From assembly GCF_036850765.1 (NCBI RefSeq), contig NC_089492.1:75961982-76025981 (forward strand): a stretch of 64,000 nt of DNA. Reading direction: 5' to 3'. The stretch comes from Saccopteryx bilineata. Taxonomy: Eukaryota; Chordata; Mammalia; Chiroptera; Emballonuridae. A model generated the notes under the pieces. That model ran no database searches. It was not told where the DNA came from and saw nothing but the letters and a program-made list of their open reading frames with translations. Position 1 is the first letter of the stretch. Each line of letters starts with the position of its first letter. Both the position numbers and the translations under genes were made by a program. Of the stretch, positions 44,885 to 55,456 are shown one piece after another.

Positions 44885-45574
44885 CCATCAGGGTCCCCAG
44901 CACAGGGACGGCCCGACACCCTCCCCGGAGCCCCCACTGCCCCCGGGCAGTTTCTCGGGACCGCCTTGAGAGCTGCCTGGTTCTGGGAAGCAAATGTGCT
45001 ATTCCTGGATAATTACAAAGAGAAGACTGGATAGTTAGTAACATTTATAATCAGAAAAATCTGATAAATTTGACTATGTAAATTGTAAAGCATCCAAAAA
45101 CGGGCCAGGGACAAAAATTTCATCTGATTTGGGGGAAAATCATAATTTCTTGAAAAAAAAAACAGTTAAAACACACTATTAGAGTTTTCCTAGAGAAAAC
45201 TAATTAAAAATTCCTCAGAAGCCATGAGGCTGAAGTCAGTGCACTAGCAGAGCAGCTGTCAGCATGGAGCAGGTTCCTGTCCTAATCCTGCTCTGACCTC
45301 AGCCTCAGGCCTGAGAACCTGTCAGAAAGGTGCTCTCACAGTGCAGACATCACGCAGCAGCTGCTGGCTCCGCGGGCCGCAGCCAGTACTTTGGCTTTTA
45401 AGGATACAGAGCCACTCGGCTGCCTGCTTCATGATGCAGTGTCCCTGCTGCTGCCCAGGGCAGGGAGTCTGCAGTCAAAGGCAGGGCTCGCCAGAATCTC
45501 CACGGTCTGGACATGCGCAACAATCACCCCGTCTACACTGACGGATGCTACATATGCTGTGGCAGTCAGACTGC

Positions 45575-45935
45575 TGGCCAGGCTACACAACCTAGCTATT
45601 TAATTGAACACTAATCTAGGTGTTCCTGTGGAAGCATTCTGTAGACGGAGTTAACACCTACAATCTGTAGTCACCCTCAATGTGAGTGGTCTCGTCTAAT
45701 CAGTTAAAGATCTTAATAACTGAGGTTTCCTGGAGAAAAATATATTCTGCCTCAAGACTGAAGCATCAACTTCTGCCCGAGCTTGCTGCCTGCCTGTCTG
45801 CTCTGCATATTTCAGACCTGCCAGTCCCCACAATTGTGTGTGCCAACTCCTTAAAATAAGTCGTGTATACCCACTATATCTCTACTTCCTATTGGTTTCA
45901 TTTCTCAGAGAGCCCTGACAGATACAGACAGTCAT
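45575..45935. repeat. Old interspersed repeat of unnamed family
   Basis: 'GAACACTAATCTAGGTGTTCCTGTGG', 'CTGAGGTTTCCTGGAG', 'CTGCCTCAAGACTGAAGCATCAACTTCTGCC' (in pieces) and the final 'CTCAGAGAGCCCTGACAGATACAGAC' form a recurring mammalian repeat that I recognise but cannot name securely. Confidence 0.45.
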
Positions 45936-46300
45936 CAGCTTCTCTATTTTGTGAGTAGTAACCCAATTCACCCAATCTACACTGGGCATCCTGTCAGGGC
46001 TGGGATACTGGTTCTAGATACAACAGTGGATTCAGGGACACACATACCAAGTTCACTACCGTGAACTCTGGCCAAGGTTTGAGTCTGAGACTGAGAGCTG
46101 GGTTCCCCCCAGCTACAGATCTGTTCCATCTCCTTTACTATTATTGATTCTAATATATAACACATAAAATATATGCATGTATTTAGATCCACATATGTTT
46201 CTAATTTTACATATTAAATATATCATTATGTATAAAATATAATTAATTATATATAAACACAAAGTGGGGCAAAAGTAGGTTTACAGTTATAATACAATAA

Positions 46301-46630
46301 TTTTTTTTAGGTGAGAGGAGGAGAGATAGTGAGGCAGACTCCCACATGCATCCCAACTGGGATCCACCTGGCGACCCCATCTGGGGCTAATGCTCAAGTA
46401 TCAAGCTATTTTTAGCACCTGAGGTTGATACACTCCAAAGGAGCTATCCTCAGCACCCAGGGCCACACTCAAACCAATCTAGCCACTGGCTGTGGGAAGG
46501 GAAGAGGGAGAGAAGAAGAAAGGGGTGCAGGAGGGGAATGAAATAGTCACTTCTCTTGAGTGCCCTGACTAGAAGTTGAACCCAGTACGTCCCTATGCCA
46601 TGCTATATCCACTGAGCCACCAGCCAGGGC
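46301..46630 (-). mobile_element. tRNA-derived SINE, long type, antisense, inside the MITE
   Basis: Its head on the minus strand is GCCCTGGCTGGTGGCTCAG-like, ending in a T-run at 46301. The flanks share about 13 bp ('ataatacaataatt' / 'ataatacaaaaatt'), an imperfect target duplication. Confidence 0.85.
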
Positions 46631-46675
46631 CAATAATACAAAAATTAATAATTAATAAAAGAATAAACTGTTTCA

Positions 46676-47040
46676 GCCCTGGCCAGTAGGCGCAGTGGTA
46701 GAGCACTGGCCCGGCGTGTGGAAGTCCCAGATTTGATTCCCGGCCAGGGCACACAGGAGAAGCACCCATCTGCTTCTCTACCCTTCCCCCTCTCCTTTCT
46801 CTCTATCTCTCTCTTCCCACCCACAGCCAAGGCTCCATTGGAGCAAAGTTGATCCGGGCACTGAGGATGGCTCCATGGTCTCCGCCTCAGGTGCTAGACT
46901 GGCTCTGGTTGAAACAGAGCAATTCCTCAAATAGGCCGAGCATCACCCCCTAGTGGGCATGCCGGGTGGATCCCGGTTGGGCGCATGAGGGAATCTATCA
47001 CTCTGCCTCCTCATTTCTCACTTCAGAAAAATAAAAAATA
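46676..47040 (+). mobile_element. tRNA-derived SINE, long type, inside the MITE
   Basis: A perfect 19-bp target duplication (aaaagaataaactgtttca) lies at 46657-46675 and 47041-47059. The head is GCCCTGGCCAGTAGGCGCAG. The duplicated target is MITE sequence, so the SINE is younger than the MITE. Confidence 0.93.
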
Positions 47041-47168
47041 AAAAGAATAAACTGTTTCACGTACTCATAACTATAAACCTACTTTTTCCCACCCCTATAT
47101 ATACTTATATATAAATATATAACATATTATAATTATATACTTTATATTATAAACATATTTATATTATA

Positions 47169-47859
47169 CAATGGTACCTTGACATATGAATTTAATTCAT
47201 TTCACGGCTCAGCTCGAGACTCAATTTGCTCATGTGTCAAATGGAATTTCCCCATTTAAATGAATGGGAATGCAATTAATCCATTCCGGGCCCCCAAAAA
47301 CCACAAGAATTTTTTGTTTTATATGCTTTTAAATAAGAAAATGTACTTTATAAATAACAAATACATATACATATACATAATAAGAGAGAATGTAAAGAAA
47401 TAAACTGGTTTCTGAAGTGTATTTACCTTCAAAGTCAGGTGAAGATGACCTGGCAGAGGGGGAGGAGACATTAGCATAACAATGGCCCTTCCCAAGCAGG
47501 AAGGTAATTAGCAATTTCACAGAAGAAGACCAGCACCATTTTTTAACAATAAAAGTGAGCAAACTCAGAAAACACAAATTTTATAAACTCATTTGCCCAA
47601 CCATCATTTTCTTCACTGACTTTTGGCTTTTTCACCACACTTTCCTCACTTTCACTTAGAGGTCATTTCAACAAAAACCTTTCCATGGAAGTTTGTTTCT
47701 TTCTCCCTTTCAGAACATTTGGGAGGCCATCTAGTGGAAGGTGGCGGAAGCTTGTGATGCAAATATCCGCTCGTGACTTAAAGCAAAAAATCCTGTGAGT
47801 GAATGCTCATCTCTCAAATTACTAGTGATTTAAAGTGCTCATGTGTCAAGGTACCACTG
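47169..47859. mobile_element. Pogo/Tigger-like non-autonomous transposon (691 bp)
   Basis: The ends CAATGGTACCTTGACATATG and, inverted, CAGTGGTACCTTGACACATG are flanked by TA at 47167-47168 and 47860-47861. Subterminal sequences are also partly inverted ('GACTCAATTTGCTCATGTGTC' against 'TCAAATTACTAG'). The interior has no intact transposase frame. AT-rich filler flanks it on both sides. Confidence 0.85.
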
Positions 47860-48249
47860 TACTATAATTTATATTAAAACTAGAATTTTACAAATTATAA
47901 ATAAGTTAAGTTATAAATATATACATAAATATAAGATATAATAGGTTATAAATAAAAATTTACAACTATGTATATCTTAATTATAATTTTTAAATACATA
48001 TACATTAATTATATATAACTATATTTACACTTGAATTATATGAGTGCACATATATATGCTGTGTGTATTTATGTGTGTACTTTTCTTGAAAGTACAATAG
48101 GAAGATACATATAGGAAACCTTGATTATATCAAAACCTTGGAGATGGTTAACTAAATTTCTTGGGTTGCTGAAAATTTGTCTTCTTTCTTTCTTTTTTTT
48201 TTTTTTTTTGGTCTTCTTTCTTTTTTAAGAACATTTAAAAATAGAAAAG

Positions 48250-48590
48250 AGGGAGCACATAGTAAGGTAGTCATCTAAACTGATAATTATCAGTTTTACA
48301 CAAAATGTAAAAGGTCTAAATATTCCAATTAAAAGTCAAGGACTGGCAGGCTGGATAAACAAAGCCCGACTACAGGATGCTTACAAGAGTCACACATTCA
48401 ACAAATATAAGAAGGAGAGGCTAAGAGCAGAAGGAGGGAAGGACACATATATAAACACTATCCCAAAGCTGGTGCAGCCACACTGATGAGAAATAAAGAA
48501 GACATCAGGGCGTGAAGCATCAGTAGAGATGAAGAGAAACATTTCATAATGACAAAGGGAATTCCACCAGGAAGATGAACTCATTCTAGA
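48250..48590 (+). mobile_element. L1 ORF2 endonuclease-region fragment, sense
   Basis: 'AAAAGGTCTAAATATTCCAATTAAAAG', 'GACTGGCAGGCTGGATAAACAAAG' and 'TTTCATAATGACAAAGGGAATTCCACCAGGAAGAT' (in pieces) follow the order of L1 ORF2 just after the endonuclease active region. Strongly diverged. Confidence 0.6.
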
Positions 48591-51380
48591 CTGTAAGGAA
48601 GCTTATGATACAGCCTCACACTAGGTAACACTGCCGTAAGCACAGACATTCTGGGGCGTGAATGGGTCCCACAGCAAGTAAACATGCGTGGCACAGACAC
48701 CAGCACATGCCCTTTCACAGCTGGAGCCGCGCAGCTTTGAAAATGAAATCCTTGCCTGTTTTCATATGTGAGCTTATAAAACATTAAAGTGTGTAGAAGT
48801 GTGTTATTTTAAATGCAGCAGAGTACTGAACTAATGATATTCTGTTGTTACTCTGACTGTAACTGTAATAGCAAATCAGCTCCAAAGTACTGTTACTAAT
48901 TTTCTTATGGTAGTGAATAGCATATATTAAATGATGCTTCAGAGAACAGGTCACAGGCTGGGAGCTGGAGATATGTGTTACAAACATTATAAAACATGAA
49001 AAAAATAGAATTGCCATTTCCAGGGAGGTAGTCACCTATTTTTACAAGTTACAGAAAAATTGGCTTTCCTAAATAATAAGAGACACAATGAAGCTTTTTC
49101 TAAGAACTACGAGATTTTAAGTTATATTTTTGTTGTTTAGACATAGATTTTTTTAAAGTTGGAGTTCACCCTGAAAGATTAAACAGTACCACTCCACATA
49201 AAAGGGACAAAAAAAGTTTCCTTCACCTAAAATGAAAATGGTTTTCTCTGTGTGAAATAATTTTACCCAGAAACGTTTTTCAGCAGATAGAAATTCAAGC
49301 GCATTAATAACACGGTTTTTGGTATAAAAGAAAAATACAGAAGCTTTAGTCCTAAAAACTTGAATTATGAACCATCCAAAGAGCAAATCAATTCAGTTTA
49401 GCTAGTAAGACAAGCAGAAAATATTGAATTACAATCCTTGATCTTTTTGATTTGTACACTTCACAAAACCAGTGTATATTTTTTTACTTCAAAGGCTCCT
49501 AGTCTTATAATCAGTATTAATTTTATCAATAACAACAATAAAACTCTAGCACTTTCCTTTCTTGGAAAAGCACAGAGGCTAATACTGACTGACTGAAATT
49601 CTCAGCACTGCCAAGTGCCCGTGGATCCCTCCCAACCTCCAGGCCTGACATCCTGCTTCTGGGAGAGCCGCCTTCCACACTGCGCAGGCGCAGGCTCCCT
49701 GAAAGGCCCCAGCGCTCCTGCGAATGGTGCAGAGCACGGCGATGAGTCACTATAGAAGTCGTGTTCCGTGACAGGTACTCTGGCCTGCTTTTAAAAAGAC
49801 AAATTCAATAGGAAAGCCGGATGGGAAAGACCTGGCTGCTTTGTCCCTGTCTAGGCAGCCTCTCACGTTCCCCCAACAGATAGGCACGTGCATAATCACT
49901 GCTGAGTGCCCCAGACCATGCCAAGATGCTGGAGTCCACTGGTTTCTGCCGCCGTCCCATTTTCTACTGATCCTGGCTCTATACCAAAGCCTAATTAAGT
50001 CACTGAAAATGCCGATGGTTAACCCCCTCTGCACTACACCCACCACAATTATCTGCAAAAACCTCAGACACACTTTCACTTTTCCCAAAGATAAAGAGAT
50101 GAGCGGACAGTGCCAATGCATGGCAAGGTGACTATGGGTGGGTGCGCAAGGACCTACCGCCCAGTACTGGCTGCTAGTACTTACTGTAGGGAAGGAGGGA
50201 CTCAGTAGCTAAGGCTGGGGGTTCAGAAAACCACTCCCAAATATACATCCCACTTGCTTCATTTATTAGGGTTTGGAGAAAAAGATGAAGGAATTCCACA
50301 TTTTAATCATGTTTAATCTTAGGGGAAAAGAAACTTTCCATTAAGAAAAAAATAGTATTTGGATCACAATGCTGCTGTGAATCCTTTTTACCATGCGAAC
50401 AAAACATTATAGAGCTTTTGAAATTCCTGGTGCCACTGCTGTTCATTAAAAAAGAAAGCACCCTTTTAAGATGTAAGTGCTTTATATTTTACAAAATGAA
50501 AAGATCAAACGTGAAACCTATTTGTAAGCTAAGCAATAGTGTCTCTGGGTCTCCCTAAGATCAACAGCAATGAGCATGAATGAGGGGAAGCCGCGACAAT
50601 GGTCAGGACGGTGAAAGGAAGCTCTCTGCTGAGGACAGCCTTCCCTGATTGCAATCTGTGGACACACGGCCATAACTCTGTTTAACGACTACATCCTGAA
50701 TAAGAAGTTCATTCTGCTCTAATGAGAAGTGCAGTTGCATGATGAGAGAGGAACACTGAGCGGCCTAATTGAGCCCAGACATCTGATATCAGAGAAGATC
50801 TATATTGAAGATAATTTAAGAATATCTAAATTGGATTCAGGAGAAATGCAGGAAATCGATTAGTCAGGCTAATTATTTTCTCTTTTTGACAACAGAATAT
50901 CCCACTTTACACAATGCGGAACTCACTAATCTTTTTTCATTCCACATTTCCTAGCAACACACCTCTGCTACAGATGTTCTTGTCAAAGATGAGGCCATTT
51001 TAAAGTGACAGGAGTCACTCTGCAGCCATCCAACGCCAAATCAAATTCCTATTTCCTCTCGCTTCCCATTCATCTTCTGCTTCGATTCCTTGTGCTCACA
51101 ATTTGTTACTCCAGATCCACAAAGTGGGTTGCTTCCCCAATGACTGCGGTAGATACACAGGAGAGCTTCTGTCTGGCGAGACAGGACACTTCGCACTACA
51201 CAACACCACAGTACAGCCAAAACAAAAGAGGGACTTCATTCATTGTTGGCCAAGAGCCATGTTCTTTACAAATCAAGGCTTCCACAGTCAGCATATGGTT
51301 TGTTATTTCTTACAAATATGAAAGCCTTTTGCAGTGATTCCACTTGGTATCTTACAATAATTCTGTTGTGAAACAGCAGA
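48591..51380. other. Largely unique sequence
   Basis: No supported exon. A GC-richer patch at 49590-49750 has several CpGs. Open frames of up to 123 codons (49750-50121, minus) show no domain. Conserved non-coding elements may lie here, but single-sequence data cannot show that. Confidence 0.4.
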
Positions 51381-51383
51381 ATA

Positions 51384-51410
51384 CACACACACACACACAC
51401 ACACACATAT
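51384..51410 (+). repeat. (CA)n microsatellite
   Basis: About 12 uninterrupted CA units. Confidence 0.95.
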
Positions 51411-53940
51411 ACGTCATTTGTAAAACAGCTTTCATTGTGAGAATATAAAACCAGTTTTCCTTTCCAGGGCTGAGACAGGACACATGTGCGTGATAGCACA
51501 TATTTAAGCCTGTAGAGTGTTCTACATAGCAGAGGCCAACGTTACTGAGCAGGAGAAATGGAAATATATTATTTCTGAAGTAGAAGGAATATTTATTTAT
51601 TTTGGCCCACATTTTCAAAGACAGAACATATTTAGTCTTTGGGGTTTTTTTTGTATTATTTATTCTATTTATATTCATTCATTATGCCATTTTTTAAAAA
51701 ACTGTGCTTGTGATGAGGGTGGCTGTAAGAAAAGAAAGCATTTATTCTGTGTCCCCTGCGGGTAAGAATCGTGCAGTACTCATCAATCTATTTGCAGGAC
51801 CAGGATACAGAGGTAATATGGATGGCCTTCTGGTGACAACCACCGGGAGCTCTAACGGTCTGTGCAGCCAGCCCCACCTGGGGGCATGTGGAGGCCAGGC
51901 GGGTGCTAAGCTGGTTCAGCGGACTCCGGCTCCAAAAGCAGCATTCTCCCGGTGCTCAGGCGTCACCAGGTCCCAGTGGGATCTGTACCAACCAACCCAC
52001 TTGGAGAAATTCAGGAGACAAAGTGTGAAAACTTTAGGAAAAAAACTTAGAAGAACCTTGAAGTTACAGGTCTTAAAGTGTTCCTGTACTCCTCCTCATC
52101 ATTCCACTCTTCGTGTCACAACGCTGCCTGTGACACTGTGGGTTAGAAACTGACAGACGGTTACCTTTATACTGCATGCCAACACCCAGCACGAGTCCAT
52201 GGCCTGCTGGGCTGTGACCAACGCTACTCAGGAAGGAGCTGTGGAGGTGATGGGACACCTGTCGGTGCTCCAGTACTAGCCGGAGCGCATGGTGGGTGGG
52301 AACACACTTCTAAACACCTCTTTACTAACACAGTGTGGCTCTTCTCCAGGGCTGTATAATTTCGTCACAACTTTTCTCTTAGGAAACTAGAAGAAACTAG
52401 AAAGGACAGACTTTATTCACATAATTATTAGCCGTCAGCTTCAACTCGCTCCATTGTACCTGTCATGGTAGGGAACATGGCCCTCTTGCAAACACCATCC
52501 TCCCTGGAGGAACAGGGCCAGGAAAGAATGGGTGAAACCACAGGCAACAAGCAAAATGGGACTGTGAGAGGCAGACCTGCAGAGTGACAATGGCGTCGGA
52601 CCCGGTGGGAACATGAGAAGCACCTTTACCTCACACTCCTGGGAAAGGGAAACGGAACCATGGGAAAGCACTGAGCTATCAAAGGGAGGCGCTGCCAACA
52701 GCTGTGGGGGCTGCTTTAAAGTGCCCACCTTGTTGATCCTTTAGTCCTCCTAACCCATGATCACTTCCAGCTAAAAATCACTCATGTGCAGCACATAAGA
52801 CCCTAGATACAGGACAAAACACACATTTTTCCCTACGGGGGCGGTAACCAGATGTCAATAGCTGCAGCTGTGACTATATAATTACCTGTTTGCATTAACG
52901 TAGACCACAGTTTAGATTTAATAGGTCAGATGACAATGCAGCAAAATGCACTTAGCCTATGATTACCCCTTTTCAAACATTCTCTCACTCGCAACTTCGA
53001 CCCTGGGAACACAGCAGGCACAGACTTAGGTCAATAAGAAACACTGGCCAACACAATGGGCCTCGCCTCAAACAGTGCTGTTGACAGACACCAGCACAAA
53101 GGCAATGAATGGAGTCCCCCTCAGTTCTCACACAGAGCGAAGAATGAGTCAGTGTACTGCTGCTTTGCTGCTCTGTTTGTACAGTGTACAGCTTTTGTCC
53201 TCGGCCACTGTTCACAGCTCAATGGGGTGAAGCAGCCAAGGAAGTGCAGGCGGAAGAATGCCCCACCTCTTCCCTGTGGACAGCAGTTGGGTCCATGTGC
53301 ACATGACAGGTCAAGTGAAAACTCGAAAGTCACTGGATAGAACTCCTCCTATCCCAGCGCACACAAGTAAAATACAAAGATCACATTATTTAAGAGTGCC
53401 TAGAAAGATCACCATTAGTTTGATGTTGATCTAGTTATTGATTGAGTTATTGTTCATTAGGCTTTTTCTTTTCTATCACAGATCTATTTCCTTTTAATAT
53501 CTTGTGTTATGTACAAAGAGAAACCAGACTGACACAGAGTAGCAACGACAGTAACACAGGTCAGGACTCAACAGAAACCGCTGGAACAGGGCCAGGAAGC
53601 GGTAAGGCATCAAGATCCAGGCAGGGGCCAAGGCGCTACAAGGCTGACGGTAGCATGTCATTCCACGTGTGTTAATACTGTATTGTCCCAAGTACAGACC
53701 CCTCTCATTTTGCCTACTTCCCAAGGCAATGGGCTATTACAACAAAGAACCCAACCCAGGGATAAAATAGAATCCTAAGACAATTTAGTGGAGACTATGA
53801 ACAGACCAATTCCATAGGTTGAAGACTGGTCTGCTTCATCCAGGCCAAGAAAACCAAGCTAGAGCAAGGGTCAGGCTCCAGCACTGAATGAAATGTCATT
53901 GCCCTAAGCCAAAAACATCTTGGCAGAACTGTATCTGCAT
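51411..53940. other. Largely unique sequence with one possible minus-strand exon
   Basis: Open frames on both strands (for example 149 codons at 51704-52153) have no recognised domain. A possible spliced block at 52165-52275 (minus) is listed in the findings. Confidence 0.35.
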
Positions 53941-53944
53941 TGAA

Positions 53945-54185
53945 GTGGACATATGTTTTGGAATCAGACTGTGTTCAAATTTTGGTTCTGCCAACTACTA
54001 GCTGTATATACATAAGCCCTCCATATCTTAATTTCTGCCTCTGTACACGGCATGTCTATCCATGTCTTTATACAAAAACTATTGAGACAATACTAGTACC
54101 TAAGACATTGGTTGCCATGAAGATAAAATAAGGTAATACCTGTAAGGTACCTCGAAGAAAACGTGGCACATGTAAGCACTCAATC
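53945..54185 (+). mobile_element. MIR SINE, sense, near full length
   Basis: 'TTTTGGAATCAGACTGTGTTCAAATTTTGGTTCTGCCA', 'ACTAGCTGTATATACATAAGCC' and 'GGCACATGTAAGCACTCAATCC' (in pieces) follow MIR. Confidence 0.8.
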
Positions 54186-54419
54186 CATATAGCCCATAAT
54201 GCATGCCAGCATCCTTGAGTCCAGGACAGCATCTCATTCACCTAGAGGCTGTGTCTCGTGTCTCTAGTGAATAGATGAAGTCCAGCTTTACAGATGCCAC
54301 ATGTGACACAGCTGCATACAGGATATACAAGTCTATGAATGTTAAAATTTTTTAAAAGTATGATTTTATTTCTCCCCTAAACCTACATCAATGTACCCCT
54401 AATAATTACTGCTAGGGAA

Positions 54420-54570
54420 GAAAACAATAGCAAACACTAATTAAGTGCTTGCTATTCTAGGAGCCAGATATTCTTCAAGTGACTTATCTAAAGTCCTATT
54501 ATTTTTACAGTGAAGAAACTGAAAACCAGAGCATTGAGTAACTTGCTGAAGATTATACTGTTAAATAAGC
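54420..54570 (-). mobile_element. MIR SINE, antisense
   Basis: 'AAGTGCTTGCTATTCTAGGAGCCAGATA', 'TACAGTGAAGAAACTGAAAACC' and 'AACTTGCTGAAG' (in pieces) are reverse MIR. Confidence 0.7.
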
Positions 54571-54671
54571 AGACCCCGGCACAATGCCATAGTCTCATTC
54601 AAGAGCTTATTATCTCTTTTAAAAAATTTTTTTAAATGGCTTCTTAATTGATCTTCCAGCCTCCAAACCTC

Positions 54672-54675
<4 letters not shown>

Positions 54676-54731
<56 letters not shown>
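54676..54731 (+). repeat. (TA)n microsatellite, 28 units
   Basis: Uninterrupted AT dinucleotide run of 56 bases. It is fully self-complementary and can extrude a cruciform. A known type of length-unstable site. Confidence 0.97.
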
Positions 54732-54734
<3 letters not shown>

Positions 54735-55049
54735 ACTAGGTTCAATAATTTTAATTTTAAAGAAAAATACTGGCTTATAAATCGCTACTAAGCTCCTCAC
54801 GGCAGAGGTTCCACACATGCCTTTATATCCACTGGGACCACCCAGATTCCGGGCCAGCACCCTTGACTTTCTGGATCAGAATCTACCTTTTTAACGAACT
54901 TCCCGCTTGATTCTGAGATCATCAGTCCAGGATCAGTCTCTGGATTTGTGTCATGGGACTGCTCTAGGATAAAAGTCAGTCCAGGTTCCCTGACTGGAAT
55001 GCAAGTCAATCACAATCTGGGTCCAGCCCACCTCCTCATCTTATCCCCT

Positions 55050-55210
55050 CCTGCTTCCCCCATTCCGGTCACACTGCTGGGCATCCACACACCTGCCTTC
55101 CGCTCTTCTTCTCTACTTAGGGAGCTTCCACTCATTCTTTAGGGATCGGCTCAAATGGTACTTCCTCCATGAAGCCTTCCTTGGCTGCCTCTAGCATTTA
55201 TTCACGACTT
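55050..55210 (+). mobile_element. L2 LINE 3' portion, sense
   Basis: 'GGCTCAAATGGTACTTCCTCCATGAAGCCTTCCTTGGCTGCC' (in pieces) is the classic L2 3' coding/UTR stretch. Confidence 0.7.
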
Positions 55211-55230
55211 AGAGTTTAAGAGGCCGTCTA

Positions 55231-55443
55231 GCCTGGCCTGTGGTGGCACAGTGGATAGAGCATTGACATGGAATTGCTGAGGTCACCAGTTCAAAACCCT
55301 GGGCTGCCTGGTCAAGGCACATATAACAGACAATCAGTGAACAACTAAAATGAAGCAACCATGAGTTGATACTTCTCACTTTCCATCCCTCTTTCTCCTC
55401 TCTCTGTAAAATCAATAAAATCTTAAAAAAAAAAGAAAAAAAA
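55231..55443 (+). mobile_element. Short tRNA-derived SINE
   Basis: The head GCCTGGCCTGTGGTGGCACA, 'AGGTCACCAGTTCAAAACCC', a CT-rich stretch, 'AAAATCAATAAAATC' and an A-tail are present. A perfect 13-bp target duplication (aagaggccgtcta) is at 55218-55230 and 55444-55456. Confidence 0.93.
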
Positions 55444-55456
55444 AAGAGGCCGTCTA

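Larger units (their letters stand above)
46260..47096. mobile_element. Mariner-type MITE, copy C, interrupted by two SINEs
   Basis: The left end 'CAAAGTGGGGCAAAAGTAGG' plus 'TTTACAGTTATAATACAATAA' and the right end 'ATAAACTGTTTCACGTACTCATAACTATAAACCTACTTTTTCCCACCCCT' (in pieces) together match the 115-bp MITE at 21131-21245. The middle is displaced by an antisense SINE (46301-46630) and a sense SINE (46676-47040). Confidence 0.85.

Noticed and set aside
44448..45044. 198-codon minus-strand open frame and other long frames over the minisatellite
   Set aside because: Several overlapping frames on both strands are open at once, produced by a 92-bp GC-rich tandem repeat whose unit shifts frame each time. 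No domain or splice signals.
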